Positions 39,524-48,908 of a DNA stretch of 64,000 nucleotides are shown piece by piece. The stretch covers positions 186,001 to 250,000 of the forward strand of contig NZ_JAMOIH010000002.1 of assembly GCF_024448955.1 (NCBI RefSeq), given 5' to 3'. Below the pieces are notes generated by a model, which worked only from the letters and a program-made list of their open reading frames with translations, was not told where the DNA came from and searched no databases. Origin of the DNA: Stutzerimonas stutzeri (GTDB lineage Bacteria > Pseudomonadota > Gammaproteobacteria > Pseudomonadales > Pseudomonadaceae). Positions within the stretch are counted from its first letter, which is position 1, and each line of letters starts with the position of its first letter. Position numbers and translations under genes: made by a program.

Positions 39524-40446
39524 ACGATCAGGTCATCGATCACTCGACACAAGCGATCAACGTCGGCTCCAAGAGCTTTGCCGCAGCGGCGAAACTGTTC
39601 GACGAGCGCACCCGCCAGAGCGCGGTGATGCTCTACGCCTGGTGCCGTCACTGCGATGATGTGATCGACGGGCAAACGTTGGGTCATGGTCAGGTGGAGG
39701 GTGATCGTTCGTCCGGCGAGGCGCGATTGGCAGAACTGGTGGACCTGACCGAGCGCGCCTATGCAGGCGAGCCGATGAGCGATCCGGCGTTCGCCGCGTT
39801 TCAGCAGGTTATCCAGCGCCACCGGATTCCCAAGGAATATCCGCTGGAGCACCTGTCCGGTTTTCGCATGGATGTGCAGGATTACCACTACCAGACCCTC
39901 GACGAAACGCTGTTGTACTGTTATCGCGTTGCCGGCGTGGTGGGCTTGATGATGGCAAAGGTGATGGGGGCCGAGGCGGAGGCAACGCTGGACCGCGCCT
40001 GTGATCTGGGCCTGGCCTTCCAGCTGACGAACATCGCGCGGGACATCGTTGAGGATGCCGAGATCGGACGCATCTATTTGCCAGCGGACTGGCTGGCGGA
40101 AGTAGGCATACCGGCTGCCGAAGTCAGTCTGCCTCAGCATCGGCCTGCATTGGCGACGCTGGCTGCGCGGCTGGTCGATCTGGCCGAGCCCTACTATCAA
40201 TCAGCGACCCAGGGGCTGCGCGACCTGCCATTGCGCTCGGCCTGGTCGATCGCTACGGCGCATGGCGTCTACCGACAAATCGGCATCGAAGTGAAGGCGC
40301 GCGGCGCGGCGGCCTGGGACACGCGGGTCTCCACCAGCAAAACGCAGAAGCTGCAATTTTTGCTCGGCGGCGGCGTGCTGGCATTGGCCTCGCGGCGAAT
40401 GCCGGTCAGGCCGCGTCCCGCCTCTCTGTGGATGCGTCCGCGCTAG
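39520..40446 (+). CDS. crtB: Phytoene synthase CrtB
   Basis: A 308-residue squalene/phytoene synthase joining two geranylgeranyl diphosphates. The aspartate motifs appear as YAWCRHCDDVIDGQ and QLTNIARDIVEDAEIGRIYLP, and YCYRVAGVVGLMMAKVMG matches the family. It overlaps crtI by 4 bases. The last 41 bases overlap the 3' end of the convergent crtZ, so the two mRNAs share a complementary tail. The C-terminal residues in this overlap (VRPRPASLWMRPR) are shaped by the opposing gene. Confidence 0.95.
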   Translation: MNDQVIDHSTQAINVGSKSFAAAAKLFDERTRQSAVMLYAWCRHCDDVIDGQTLGHGQVEGDRSSGEARLAELVDLTERAYAGEPMSDPAFAAFQQVIQRHRIPKEYPLEHLSGFRMDVQDYHYQTLDETLLYCYRVAGVVGLMMAKVMGAEAEATLDRACDLGLAFQLTNIARDIVEDAEIGRIYLPADWLAEVGIPAAEVSLPQHRPALATLAARLVDLAEPYYQSATQGLRDLPLRSAWSIATAHGVYRQIGIEVKARGAAAWDTRVSTSKTQKLQFLLGGGVLALASRRMPVRPRPASLWMRPR

Positions 40447-40927
40447 CCTTGCGCAACGGCCCGTCGTGCAGCTCGCGCAGTTGCTGTTTGAGGACGGCAA
40501 GCGGCGGCGCGTAGAGAAAACCGAAGGACACGCAGCGCTCCTTGCCCTCAACCGCATGGTGCAGGCGGTGGGCCTGGTAGAGGCGTTTGAGATAACCGTT
40601 GCGGGGCACGTAGCGTAGCGGCCAGCGATGATGAACCAGCCCGTCATGGGCGATGAAGTACAGCGCGCCATAGGCGGTCATGCCCGCACCGACCCACTCC
40701 AATGGGCCATAGCCGGCGGTACCCAACGCAATCAGCAGAATCGCGACCCCGGCAAAGACCACGGCATACAGATCGTTCTTCTCGAACCAGCCAGTGCGCG
40801 GCTCGTGGTGAGATTTGTGCCAGCCCCAGCCCCAGCCGTGCATCACGTACTTGTGCGCCCACCAGGCGAACAGCTCCATGCCGGCCAGGGTGGCCAGAAA
40901 AACCAATGTATTGGTCAGCACGGTCAT
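40406..40927 (-). CDS. crtZ: Beta-carotene hydroxylase CrtZ
   Basis: A 173-residue membrane di-iron hydroxylase forming zeaxanthin from beta-carotene. Histidine clusters are visible: HKYVMH, HKSHHE, HDGLVHHRW and HRLHHAVEG. About four hydrophobic helices surround them. It is transcribed toward crtB with a 41-bp tail overlap, the same opposite orientation as in Pantoea carotenoid clusters. Its own promoter should lie at about 40930-41020. Confidence 0.94.
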   Translation of the reverse strand: MTVLTNTLVFLATLAGMELFAWWAHKYVMHGWGWGWHKSHHEPRTGWFEKNDLYAVVFAGVAILLIALGTAGYGPLEWVGAGMTAYGALYFIAHDGLVHHRWPLRYVPRNGYLKRLYQAHRLHHAVEGKERCVSFGFLYAPPLAVLKQQLRELHDGPLRKASADASTERRDAA

Positions 40928-41021
40928 ATCCGGTCCGTTGAATTACAGATCGCACCCAGTCTACGCGCTGAGAAGCGTCGGTCGACCCGGCTCCGACGCT
41001 TGGCGCGGGTTCGATCGTTGC

Positions 41022-42062
41022 TCAGCGCAGCCAGCCGGCAGCTAGCGCTTCGGTCATTTGCGCGGCTGGAACGGCACGACAGCCGACATTCTGACCGGCC
41101 CAGAGCGGCGAGAAATCATCGATTCCCTTGGGTTCGGCTGGGGCTCGCAGCGCACCGATCGCATTGCCCGCCAGCGGAAACGCCGGCGCCGCAGCGGGCC
41201 GAGGCCCCAGTTCGCGGATGATTCGATTGACCATGCCGCGTGCTGGCCGCCCGGTGAATAGGGTGGTCAGCACGGTGTGCAGCGCGGCGGGACTCTGCAA
41301 TGCCTGACGGTGCAAGGGGCTGGCGCGGCTCTCGTCACACAGCAGATAGGCGGTGCCGACCTGCACGCCAGCCGCGCCGAGCGTCTGCGCGGCGGCGACA
41401 CCGCGCGCATCGGCGATCCCACCGGCAGCGATCACGGGAATATCCAGCGCGCTTACCAATTGTGGCAACAGGGCGAAGGTGCCGATCTGGCCGTCGAGAT
41501 CCTCGCTGAGAAAGAGGCCGCGATGCCCGCCGGCTTCGACGCCCTGGGCGATCACTGCATCCACACCCTGTTCCTGCAGCCAGCGGCCTTCTTCGAGGGT
41601 CGTGGCACTGGACAGAATCTTCGCGCCGGTGGCCCGCACGCGCTGCAGCAACTCGGCAGCAGGCAGGCCGAAGTGAAAACTGACGACAGGCGGGCGGTGC
41701 CGCTCGACCACCTCGGCCATCACCGCGTCGAAGGGCTGGCGGGTGGCGCCGTTGGGGATGCTTGCCGGGTCGATTTGCAGCTCTTCGAGAAACGGTGCGA
41801 GCAGCGCCAGCCAGGCTTCGTTGCGTGCGGGATCGGCCGTTGGCGTCCGATGGCAGAAGAAATTGACGTTGTAGGGCTTGCGCGTGAGTACGGCCATGGC
41901 GGTCAGTTCGGCGTCCAGGGTCTCGGCGTTGAGCATGCCGGCGGGAATTGAGCCGAGCCCGCCAGCCTCGGATACTGCCGCTGCGAGCTGATGGTTCTGC
42001 GAGCCGGCCATCGGCGCCTGGATGACTGGCAGCGTGATCTGGAAGAGGTCGCGTATGTCCAT
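41022..42062 (-). CDS. Nitronate monooxygenase (2-nitropropane dioxygenase family)
   Basis: A 346-residue FMN TIM-barrel enzyme that oxidises alkyl nitronates such as propionate-3-nitronate. It opens ITLPVIQAPMAGSQNHQLAA and has GGLGSIPAGML, VSFHFGLPA, VIAQGVEAGGHRG, PVIAAGGIADARGVAAA and GAAGVQVGTAYLL, the usual class I motif set, including the catalytic-region His in GGHRG. The ATG at 42062 has AAGGA upstream; an in-frame ATG at 42110 would add 16 residues without a ribosome binding site. It stands alone, divergent from rlmJ. Confidence 0.93.
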   Translation of the reverse strand: MDIRDLFQITLPVIQAPMAGSQNHQLAAAVSEAGGLGSIPAGMLNAETLDAELTAMAVLTRKPYNVNFFCHRTPTADPARNEAWLALLAPFLEELQIDPASIPNGATRQPFDAVMAEVVERHRPPVVSFHFGLPAAELLQRVRATGAKILSSATTLEEGRWLQEQGVDAVIAQGVEAGGHRGLFLSEDLDGQIGTFALLPQLVSALDIPVIAAGGIADARGVAAAQTLGAAGVQVGTAYLLCDESRASPLHRQALQSPAALHTVLTTLFTGRPARGMVNRIIRELGPRPAAAPAFPLAGNAIGALRAPAEPKGIDDFSPLWAGQNVGCRAVPAAQMTEALAAGWLR

Positions 42063-42192
42063 CGGAAGGTCCTTGTCTCTGGCTGGCGGGGTTGCCACTT
42101 TAGCAGCCATCTGCCGCCGTTTTGCATTTCGGCCCTGGCCCTGCGAAACACGTCGCTACGCAGTTAGACTGTGCGCTCTTCAGGAGTACCCG

Positions 42193-43032
42193 ATGAACTA
42201 CCGCCACGCTTTTCACGCCGGCAATCACGCCGACGTCTTCAAACACCTCGTATTGTCCCGGCTGTTTGCCTTGCTGGCGCGCAAGGACGCTCCTTTTGCC
42301 TATCTCGACAGCCACGCGGGCGTCGGTCTGTATGACCTGGCCGGCGACCAGGCCAGCCGTACCGGCGAATGGCTGCAGGGCATCGCGCGGCTGTGGCAAG
42401 GCGAAAATGTGCCGGAGACGGCGAAGTCTTATCTGGAGGTGATCCGCGCGCTCAACCCCGACGGCGCCTTGCGTTACTACCCCGGCTCGCCGGAACTGGC
42501 GCGACAGTTGACGCGCCCGCAAGATCGTCTGCAACTCAACGAGAAACACCCCGAAGACGGCCGCCTGCTGAAAGACAACATGGCCGGTGACCGCCGCGTG
42601 GCGGTGCACCTGGGCGAAGGCTGGCATGTACCGCGAGCGTTGATGCCGACCGCGGAGAAGCGCGTCGTGCTGCTGATCGATCCACCATTCGAAAAAGCCG
42701 ACGAGCTGAGCCGCTGCGTGCAAGCGCTGTCAGAAGCGCTCGGGCGCATGCGCCAGACCATCGGCGTGATCTGGTATCCGATCAAGGATGAACGTCAGCT
42801 CCGACGCTTCTATCAGGACTTGTCGCGCAGCGGCGCGCCTAAATTGCTGCGCGCCGAGCTGTACGTCCATCCCACCGACGAGGCGCTGCGGCTGAATGGC
42901 TCGGGCCTGGCCATCGCCAACCCGCCGTGGGGGCTGGAAGAGGAGTTGCGTGAACTGCTGCCCTGGCTGGCTAAGTTGCTGGAGCAAAGCGAGGGTGGTT
43001 GGCGGCTGGACTGGTTGATCGGAGAGGCCTGA
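42193..43032 (+). CDS. rlmJ: 23S rRNA (adenine-2030-N6)-methyltransferase RlmJ
   Basis: A 279-residue SAM-dependent methyltransferase acting on A2030 of 23S rRNA. The start MNYRHAFHAGNHADVFKHLVL is highly conserved; FAYLDSHAGVGLYDL is the SAM-binding region and VVLLIDPPFEKADE carries the DPPF catalytic motif. GSGLAIANPPWGLEEELREL closes the fold. In E. coli it is also linked to use of external DNA as nutrient. The ATG at 42193 is chosen for the conserved N-terminus. Confidence 0.96.
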   Translation: MNYRHAFHAGNHADVFKHLVLSRLFALLARKDAPFAYLDSHAGVGLYDLAGDQASRTGEWLQGIARLWQGENVPETAKSYLEVIRALNPDGALRYYPGSPELARQLTRPQDRLQLNEKHPEDGRLLKDNMAGDRRVAVHLGEGWHVPRALMPTAEKRVVLLIDPPFEKADELSRCVQALSEALGRMRQTIGVIWYPIKDERQLRRFYQDLSRSGAPKLLRAELYVHPTDEALRLNGSGLAIANPPWGLEEELRELLPWLAKLLEQSEGGWRLDWLIGEA

Positions 43033-43039
43033 CCGCGGC

Positions 43040-43097
43040 GTAGCTGCCCTCTGTGAAGCTGGTGCGCTAAAGCACACCCTACGGTGCGCCCAGCTAC
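43040..43097. repeat. Inverted-repeat element between convergent genes
   Basis: GTAGCTG and CAGCTAC arms enclose two GGTGCGC/GTGCGCC units, with a smaller GGTGCGC-TAAA-GCACACC hairpin within. It resembles pseudomonad REP-type intergenic repeats and may serve as a bidirectional stop for rlmJ and srkA. Confidence 0.35.
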
Positions 43098-43099
43098 CG

Positions 43100-44074
43100 C
43101 TAGAACAACTTCAACGGCTCTTCCTGCAGTGCCGACATTTGCTCGCGCAGGATCAACACCTGATCGCCCCAGTAACGCTCGGTGCCAAACCAGGGGAAGC
43201 TCATCGGGAAGGCCGGATCGTCCCAGCGGCGTGCCAGCCAGGCGCTGTAGTGCAGCAAGCGCAGGGCGCGAAGGGCTTCGATCAGTGGTAGTTCGCGCGG
43301 GACGAAGTCGTGGAATTCGCTGTAGCCATCGACCAACTCGGACAATTGCCCGAGGCGCTCCTGACGCTCGCCGGCCAGCATCATCCAGATATCCTGCACC
43401 GATGGGCCCATGCGGCAATCGTCCAGATCGACCAGATGAAAAGCATCATCGCGGGCGAGGATGTTGCCGGGATGGCAATCCCCATGCAGGCGAATCGGCT
43501 GGAATTCGGTGCGGTTGAATACCTCATCGACGCGCTTCAACAGATCGCGCGCCACCGATTCGTACGCCGGCAACAGGCTTTTCGGCACGAAGCCGCCTTC
43601 GAGCAAGGTCGCCAGCGATTCGTGTCCGAAGTGTTGGGCGTTTAGCGTTTCGCGATATTCGAACGGGCGGCTGGCACTGACCGCGTGCATGCGGCCGAGC
43701 AATTGGCCGAGGCGATAGAGCTGATCGAGATTGCCCGGCTCCGGCGCGCGCCCTCCGCGACGAGGGAAGAGTGCAAAGCGAAAGCCGACATGCTCGAACA
43801 GCGTGTGGCCGTTGCGCTCCAGCGGCGCCACCACCGGAATCTCGCGCTCAGCCAGTTCCATGGAGAACTGATGCTCTTCGAGGATCGCCTCGTTGCTCCA
43901 GCGGCCCGGGCGGTAGAACTTCGCGACCACGGGCGCCTCGTCTTCGATGCCCACTTGGTAGACCCGGTTTTCATAGCTGTTCAACGCCAGCACGCGCGCA
44001 TCGCTGATGAAACCGGCACCTTCCACGGCATTGAGCACAAGGTCGGGCGTGAGTGTGTCGAAGGGATGGCTCAT
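43100..44074 (-). CDS. srkA: Stress-response kinase A (YihE/RdoA family)
   Basis: A 324-residue Ser/Thr protein kinase with aminoglycoside-phosphotransferase fold. Key residues are in LNSYENRVYQVGIED, VVAKFYRP (ATP lysine), RLHGDCHPGNIL (catalytic loop) and HLVDLDDCRMGPSVQDIWM (metal-binding DD). In E. coli it protects against Cpx-linked envelope stress and programmed death. The start MSHPFDTLTPDLV is preferred over an in-frame ATG four codons upstream because it matches the family N-terminus. It stands alone, convergent with rlmJ. Confidence 0.94.
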   Translation of the reverse strand: MSHPFDTLTPDLVLNAVEGAGFISDARVLALNSYENRVYQVGIEDEAPVVAKFYRPGRWSNEAILEEHQFSMELAEREIPVVAPLERNGHTLFEHVGFRFALFPRRGGRAPEPGNLDQLYRLGQLLGRMHAVSASRPFEYRETLNAQHFGHESLATLLEGGFVPKSLLPAYESVARDLLKRVDEVFNRTEFQPIRLHGDCHPGNILARDDAFHLVDLDDCRMGPSVQDIWMMLAGERQERLGQLSELVDGYSEFHDFVPRELPLIEALRALRLLHYSAWLARRWDDPAFPMSFPWFGTERYWGDQVLILREQMSALQEEPLKLF

Positions 44075-44250
44075 GGTCGGCTCCACGAAAGGGCCGGTCA
44101 GTGTATTGCACCGGGGCTTTTAAACAACCGCATGGCTTGCCGCAAGTCTGGGCTGGTGCAATCGCCGGAAGGGCTGCCGCGAAAGCTGCGCATGTAGGAC
44201 GAAGCATGCGGAGCCTAGATTCGCGCGCATGGCTCGCTCCGCTCGTGGTT

Positions 44251-44961
44251 TCAGGTATCCCCCGGCTTCGGCGTGCGCGCCAGACAATACACATCGACTC
44301 GCACAGCGCCGGCGCGTTTCAGCAGGCGAGCCAGTGCTTCGGCGGTGGCGCCGGTGGTGAGTACGTCGTCGACGATTGCGACGTGACGTCCGGCAAGTCT
44401 CTCTGGGTCAGCCAGGCGAAATGCTTGTCGCAAATTTCGGCGCCGGCTCGCAGCGTCGAGCTGTTGTTGCGATTGAGTGTCCTGAACCCGTTGCAGCAGT
44501 TGCATATCGACCGAGACCGCCAGTGCCGGGCTCAGCCAGTCGGCGATCATTTTCGCCTGATTGAAGCCTCGTTTTCGCAGCCGCTTGCGCCCCAGCGGGA
44601 CCGGCAGAAGCACGTCGGGACGCGGCAGGCCTTCGGCATAGGCGTGTTGCAGATGGCGAGTCAGCTGCTCCGCCAGCAATCTACCGAGTGGCCAGCGTGA
44701 CTGGTGCTTGAAGCGGGTGATCAGACTGTCTACGGGAAAGGCAAATCGCCAGGGCGCTGCGACGTGATCGAAGGTGGGTGGGCGTTTGAGGCAGTCGCCA
44801 CAGATCAGACCAGACGTGGGGAGCGGCAGAGCGCAGATCGAGCACTGCCCGTCGAGCCAAGGCAAATCGGCCTCGCAGGGCGCACACAGCGTTTGGCCGG
44901 CCTCGCAGCGTTCATCGCAAAGTTGGCAGTACTGCTCATATTTTAACCAGTCGTAAACCAT
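44251..44961 (-). CDS. comF: ComF/GntX family phosphoribosyltransferase-like protein
   Basis: A 236-residue protein with an N-terminal double zinc-finger region (CQLCDERCEAGQTLCAPCE and CSICALP...CGDC), then a PRT-fold domain with LLPVPLGRKRLRKRGFNQA and the PRPP-binding loop VAIVDDVLTTGATAEALA. ComF members are needed for natural DNA uptake in competent bacteria, a trait known in P. stutzeri; GntX members are linked to gluconate growth. It is divergent from bioB, and in pseudomonads comF next to bioB is a conserved arrangement. Its first codons lie inside the BirA-type operator. Confidence 0.93.
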   Translation of the reverse strand: MVYDWLKYEQYCQLCDERCEAGQTLCAPCEADLPWLDGQCSICALPLPTSGLICGDCLKRPPTFDHVAAPWRFAFPVDSLITRFKHQSRWPLGRLLAEQLTRHLQHAYAEGLPRPDVLLPVPLGRKRLRKRGFNQAKMIADWLSPALAVSVDMQLLQRVQDTQSQQQLDAASRRRNLRQAFRLADPERLAGRHVAIVDDVLTTGATAEALARLLKRAGAVRVDVYCLARTPKPGDT

Positions 44962-44982
44962 GATTCCTTTCCAGGTTGACAG
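44951..44982. promoter_or_regulatory. BirA-type biotin operator and bioB promoter -35
   Basis: TCGTAAACC, a 14-base spacer, and GGTTGACAG match the BirA consensus TTGTAAACC-N14/15-GGTTTACAA at 8 of 9 and 7 of 9 positions. TTGACA (44976-44981) within the right half is a consensus -35, with TAACCA 16 bases further as a weak -10. The left half covers the start codon of comF. It predicts repression of bioB by biotinyl-AMP-bound BirA. Confidence 0.65.
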
Positions 44983-45054
44983 CTACATCGCCTTGGCTAA
45001 CCATTTCGCATCCGTGCCAGGCCGCCGAGCCGCTATTAATTACAAGGAATGCCC

Positions 45055-46110
45055 ATGAGCGCCACCGCCGCTTCCGTTACCCGTCACGACTGGAGCCTCG
45101 CCGAAGTCAAGGCGCTCTTTGAACAACCGTTCAACGACCTGATCTTCCAGGCTCAGGGCGTGCATCGCCAGCACTTCGATGCCAACCGCGTCCAGGTTTC
45201 GACATTGTTGTCGATCAAAACTGGCGCCTGCCCGGAAGACTGCAAGTATTGCCCGCAGTCCGGCCACTACAACACCGGCCTGGATAAAGAGAAGCTGATG
45301 GAAGTGCAGAAGGTGCTGGACGCGGCGGCCGAAGCCAAGGCCATCGGTTCGACGCGCTTCTGCATGGGCGCGGCCTGGAAGCATCCGTCCGCCAAAGACA
45401 TGCCCTACGTGCTGAAAATGGTCGAAGGCGTGAAGGCTTTGGGCCTGGAAACCTGCATGACCCTCGGCAAGCTCGATCAGGAACAGACCAAAGCACTGGC
45501 AGCGGCGGGCCTGGACTATTACAACCACAACCTCGACACATCGCCGGAGTTCTACGGCAACATCATTACCACCCGCACTTATGCTGATCGTCTGGAGACA
45601 CTGAGCTACGTGCGTGAGTCTGGGATGAAGATCTGCTCTGGCGGCATCCTCGGCATGGGCGAGTCGCTGGACGACCGCGCAGGGCTGCTTATCCAACTGG
45701 CCAACCTGCCGGAGCACCCGGAGTCGGTGCCGATCAACATGCTGGTTAAAGTGAAAGGCACGCCGCTGGCCGAGGAGCAGGACGTCGATCCGTTCGACTT
45801 CATCCGCATGCTCGCCGTGGCGCGAATCATGATGCCCAGGTCCCATGTGCGTCTGTCGGCTGGTCGCGAGCAGATGAACGAGCAGATGCAGGCCCTGGCC
45901 TTCCTCGCCGGCGCCAACTCGATCTTCTACGGCGAGAAGTTGCTGACCACCGGCAACCCGCAGGCCGACAAGGACATGCTGCTCTTCAAGCGCCTGGGCA
46001 TTCAGCCCGAAGCGCGCGAGGAGCACGACGATGAAGTGCACCAGGCCGCTATCGAGCAGGCACTGGTGGAGCAGCGCGATTCGAAGCTGTTCGTTAACGC
46101 GGCCGTATAA
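45055..46110 (+). CDS. bioB: Biotin synthase BioB
   Basis: A 351-residue radical-SAM enzyme inserting sulfur into dethiobiotin. The [10 protein letters not shown] motif holds the SAM-binding 4Fe-4S cluster; [38 protein letters not shown] and [13 protein letters not shown] (with the cluster-ligand Arg region) are all standard. The ATG at 45055 is preferred because AAGGA lies 6 bases upstream; an ATG two codons earlier is too close to that site. It is the first gene of bioB-bioF-bioH-bioC-bioD and lies behind the BirA-type operator. Confidence 0.97.
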   Translation: MSATAASVTRHDWSLAEVKALFEQPFNDLIFQAQGVHRQHFDANRVQVSTLLSIKTGACPEDCKYCPQSGHYNTGLDKEKLMEVQKVLDAAAEAKAIGSTRFCMGAAWKHPSAKDMPYVLKMVEGVKALGLETCMTLGKLDQEQTKALAAAGLDYYNHNLDTSPEFYGNIITTRTYADRLETLSYVRESGMKICSGGILGMGESLDDRAGLLIQLANLPEHPESVPINMLVKVKGTPLAEEQDVDPFDFIRMLAVARIMMPRSHVRLSAGREQMNEQMQALAFLAGANSIFYGEKLLTTGNPQADKDMLLFKRLGIQPEAREEHDDEVHQAAIEQALVEQRDSKLFVNAAV

Positions 46111-46132
46111 ATTACGGAACTGGACGCCTTAA

Positions 46133-46175
46133 GCCGGAAGCTTGAAGCGATTCGGCGCCGCTTCCAGCTTCAGGC
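46133..46175 (+). repeat. Intercistronic hairpin between bioB and bioF
   Basis: GCCGGAAGCTTGAAGC and GCTTCCAGCTTCAGGC pair at 14 of 16 positions around an 11-base loop. A further CTTCCAGCTTC follows, giving a partial direct repeat. Such GCTTCCAGCTTCAGGCTT sequences are frequent intergenic elements in pseudomonads. The hairpin could stabilise the bioB mRNA or reduce read-through to bioF. Confidence 0.55.
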
Positions 46176-46195
46176 TTCCAGCTTCGAGTTTATTC

Positions 46196-47377
46196 ATGTG
46201 TTTTGACCTGCAATCCCGCCTCGCGGCCCGCCGTGCCGAGCATCTCTACCGCCAACGACCCTTGCTGGAAACACCGCAGCAGCCGGAAGCGACCGTCGAT
46301 GGCGAGCGGCTGCTGGCTTTCTGTTCCAACGACTATCTGGGGCTTGCGAATCACCCTGAGGTGATCGCCGCCATGCAGCAGGGCGCCGCGAAATGGGGCG
46401 TCGGCGGTGGCGCCTCGCATCTGGTGATCGGCCACAGCACGCCGCATCACGAGTTGGAGGAGGCGCTGGCGGAATTCACCGGGCGGCCGCGTGCGCTGCT
46501 GTTTTCCACTGGCTATATGGCCAATCTTGCAGCTGTCACGGCGTTGGTGGGGCAGGGCGATACAGTGCTGGAGGATCGCCTCAACCATGCTTCGCTGCTC
46601 GATGCCGGCCTACTGTCCGGCGCGCGTTTTTCGCGCTACCTGCACAACGATGCCGAGAACCTGGGCAAGCGCTTGGCGAAGGCCAGCGGCAATACGCTGG
46701 TGGTCACCGATGGCGTGTTCAGCATGGACGGCGATCTGGCCGACCTGCCTACGTTGTGTGCCGAGGCGAAGAAGCGCAACGCCTGGGTGATGGTCGATGA
46801 CGCCCATGGTTTCGGCCCACTGGGCGGTAGCGGCGGCGGCATTGTCGAGCATTTCGGATTAGGCATCGATGACGTGCAGGTGCTGGTAGGCACCTTGGGC
46901 AAGGCCTTCGGTACGGCGGGCGCGTTCGTTGCCGGCAGCGAAGAGCTGATCGAAACGCTGATCCAGTTCGCTCGGCCTTACATCTATACGACTAGCCAGC
47001 CGCCGGCCGTCGCCTGTGCAACGCTCAAGAGTCTCGAATTGCTGCGCGGTGAAAGTTGGCGACGTGAGCATCTGAGCCGGTTGATTGCACGCTTCCGCCG
47101 GGGAGCTGCTGACATCGGCCTGACCCTGATGGACAGCTCGACGCCGATCCAGCCGATTCTGGTCGGCAGCAGCGAGCGGGCCCTGGCATTGTCCGCTGCG
47201 CTCAAGGCGCGCGGCATTCTGGTCGGCGCGATCAGGCCGCCCACGGTGCCGGTCGGCAGTGCGCGGCTGCGCGTGACCTTCAGTGCATTGCACAGCGAGG
47301 CGCAGGTGGAACGACTGCTGGATATCCTGGCCGAATGCTGGAATCGATTGGCCGAGGAGCCTGAAGCGGATGCGTGA
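46196..47377 (+). CDS. bioF: 8-Amino-7-oxononanoate synthase BioF
   Basis: A 393-residue PLP enzyme condensing pimeloyl-ACP with alanine. It shows [68 protein letters not shown] and the PLP lysine in [15 protein letters not shown]. The chosen ATG (46196) lacks a clear Shine-Dalgarno sequence; the preceding DNA is the bioB-bioF hairpin, so an unusual initiation context is possible. An in-frame ATG at 46142 lies inside that repeat and would add non-homologous residues. The end overlaps bioH by 8 bases. Confidence 0.95.
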   Translation: MCFDLQSRLAARRAEHLYRQRPLLETPQQPEATVDGERLLAFCSNDYLGLANHPEVIAAMQQGAAKWGVGGGASHLVIGHSTPHHELEEALAEFTGRPRALLFSTGYMANLAAVTALVGQGDTVLEDRLNHASLLDAGLLSGARFSRYLHNDAENLGKRLAKASGNTLVVTDGVFSMDGDLADLPTLCAEAKKRNAWVMVDDAHGFGPLGGSGGGIVEHFGLGIDDVQVLVGTLGKAFGTAGAFVAGSEELIETLIQFARPYIYTTSQPPAVACATLKSLELLRGESWRREHLSRLIARFRRGAADIGLTLMDSSTPIQPILVGSSERALALSAALKARGILVGAIRPPTVPVGSARLRVTFSALHSEAQVERLLDILAECWNRLAEEPEADA

Positions 47378-48089
47378 TCAGCTGTTTTTGCTGCCCGGAT
47401 GGGCGTTCGGCCCGGCTGCGTTGCAGCCTTTGTACGAGGCACTGACCGAGCTCGCACCGGATCTCGATGTGATCATCGAACCCTTGCCCGAGCTGGCTGA
47501 CACCAATGCCTGGCTCGATGAGCTCGACCGGCGTGTACCACACGACAGCTGGCTGGCCGGCTGGTCGCTGGGCGGCATGCTCGCCGCTCAGCTGGCAGCG
47601 CGACGCCTGGATACCTGCCGCGGGTTGATCACCATCGCCAGCAATCCCTGCTTCCGCGCCCGCCCGCAATGGCCGGAAGGCATGGCGCCGGAAATCTTCG
47701 ACGCGTTTCATGAAGCGTTCCGGCTCGATCCTGAAGAAACCCTCAAGCGCTTCCGTTCGCTGTGCAGCCGTGGTGGTTACGATCCGCGAACGCTGGCGCG
47801 CCAGCTGCAGGTCAGCCAGTCGGAGTCTGCGCCGGCCGTGCTGGACGCGGGCCTGCAGTTGCTGGCGGAGCTGGACGGGCGCGAGGCCCTGCATGGTTAT
47901 TTTGGTCGTCAGCTGCATCTGTTCGCCGATGGTGATGCCCTGGTTCCGGCGGCCGCCTGCGATGCGTTGCGGCGCTGGATGCCCGGAATTGAGACCAAGC
48001 TGATTCCAGGCGCGAGCCATGCCCTGGCATTGGAGCGCGCCGATGATGTCGCGGCAGCGATGGTGGCTTTTATCAGAGGCGCCGTATGA
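47370..48089 (+). CDS. bioH: Pimeloyl-ACP methyl ester esterase BioH
   Basis: A 239-residue alpha/beta hydrolase that removes the methyl group from pimeloyl-ACP methyl ester after two elongation rounds. The nucleophile is in [14 protein letters not shown] (GxSxG); the acid is probably in [13 protein letters not shown] and the His in [11 protein letters not shown]. Its ATG lies 8 bases before the bioF stop and its stop overlaps bioC (ATGA). Sequence divergence among BioH proteins is high, so the name leans on its position between bioF and bioC, which is the conserved Pseudomonas order. Confidence 0.92.
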   Translation: MRDQLFLLPGWAFGPAALQPLYEALTELAPDLDVIIEPLPELADTNAWLDELDRRVPHDSWLAGWSLGGMLAAQLAARRLDTCRGLITIASNPCFRARPQWPEGMAPEIFDAFHEAFRLDPEETLKRFRSLCSRGGYDPRTLARQLQVSQSESAPAVLDAGLQLLAELDGREALHGYFGRQLHLFADGDALVPAAACDALRRWMPGIETKLIPGASHALALERADDVAAAMVAFIRGAV

Positions 48090-48907
48090 GTGAATGGGTT
48101 GCGGTGACGCCTACCAATGCCGCATCCGGCCTGCCGGACAAACGCCAGGTCGCCGCATCGTTCTCCCGTGCCGCCGCCAGCTATGACGCGGTAGCCGAGT
48201 TGCAGCGCACCGTCGGCCGCGCTTTGATCGAGCGGTTGCCGGCTGATCTGCAACCCTCGCGCTGGCTCGATTTGGGTGCAGGCACCGGTTACTTTTCGAG
48301 GGTTCTGGCGAGCCGCTTTTCCACAAGCGAAGGCGTCGCGTTGGATATCGCCGAAGGCATGTTGCGCCATGCACGGCCTCAAGGCGGCGCGGCTGCGTTC
48401 ATTGCTGGCGATGCCGAATGCCTGCCGTTGCGGGATGCATCGGTCGATCTGGTCTTTTCCAGTCTGGCGCTGCAATGGTGTGAAGATTTTTCCGCGGTAC
48501 TGAGCGAGGCCAAAAGGGTGCTGCGTCCAAACGGCGTCCTGGCCTTTACCAGCCTGTGCAGTGGCACCCTGCAGGAATTGCGCGGCAGCTGGCAGGCGGT
48601 GGACGGCTTTGCCCACGTCAATCGCTTTCGCTCCCTCGAGGTTTACCAGCAGCTCTGCGCCGCCAGTGGGTTGCGGCTGGAGCGGCTCGATGTGGAACCA
48701 CAGGTGCTGCATTTCGCCGAGCTGCGTCAGCTGACCCATGAGCTCAAAGCGCTCGGTGCGCACAATCTGAACCCCGGTCGTCCCGGCGGTCTTACCGGCC
48801 GTGCGCGCATTCGCGCACTGATCGATGCCTATGAGCAGTTCCGCACACCGAGCGGGCTGCCGGCAACCTATCAGGTGGTATACGGCGTGTTGCGCAAGGA
48901 TTTTTGA
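48086..48907 (+). CDS. bioC: Malonyl-ACP O-methyltransferase BioC
   Basis: A 273-residue SAM-dependent methyltransferase that starts pimelate synthesis by masking the malonyl carboxyl group. Visible blocks are [20 protein letters not shown] (BioC signature), [16 protein letters not shown] (SAM motif I), [30 protein letters not shown] and ALQWCEDF. The ATG overlaps the bioH stop. BioC and BioH together allow the standard fatty-acid pathway to make pimeloyl-ACP. Confidence 0.95.
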   Translation: MSEWVAVTPTNAASGLPDKRQVAASFSRAAASYDAVAELQRTVGRALIERLPADLQPSRWLDLGAGTGYFSRVLASRFSTSEGVALDIAEGMLRHARPQGGAAAFIAGDAECLPLRDASVDLVFSSLALQWCEDFSAVLSEAKRVLRPNGVLAFTSLCSGTLQELRGSWQAVDGFAHVNRFRSLEVYQQLCAASGLRLERLDVEPQVLHFAELRQLTHELKALGAHNLNPGRPGGLTGRARIRALIDAYEQFRTPSGLPATYQVVYGVLRKDF

Positions 48908-48908
48908 G

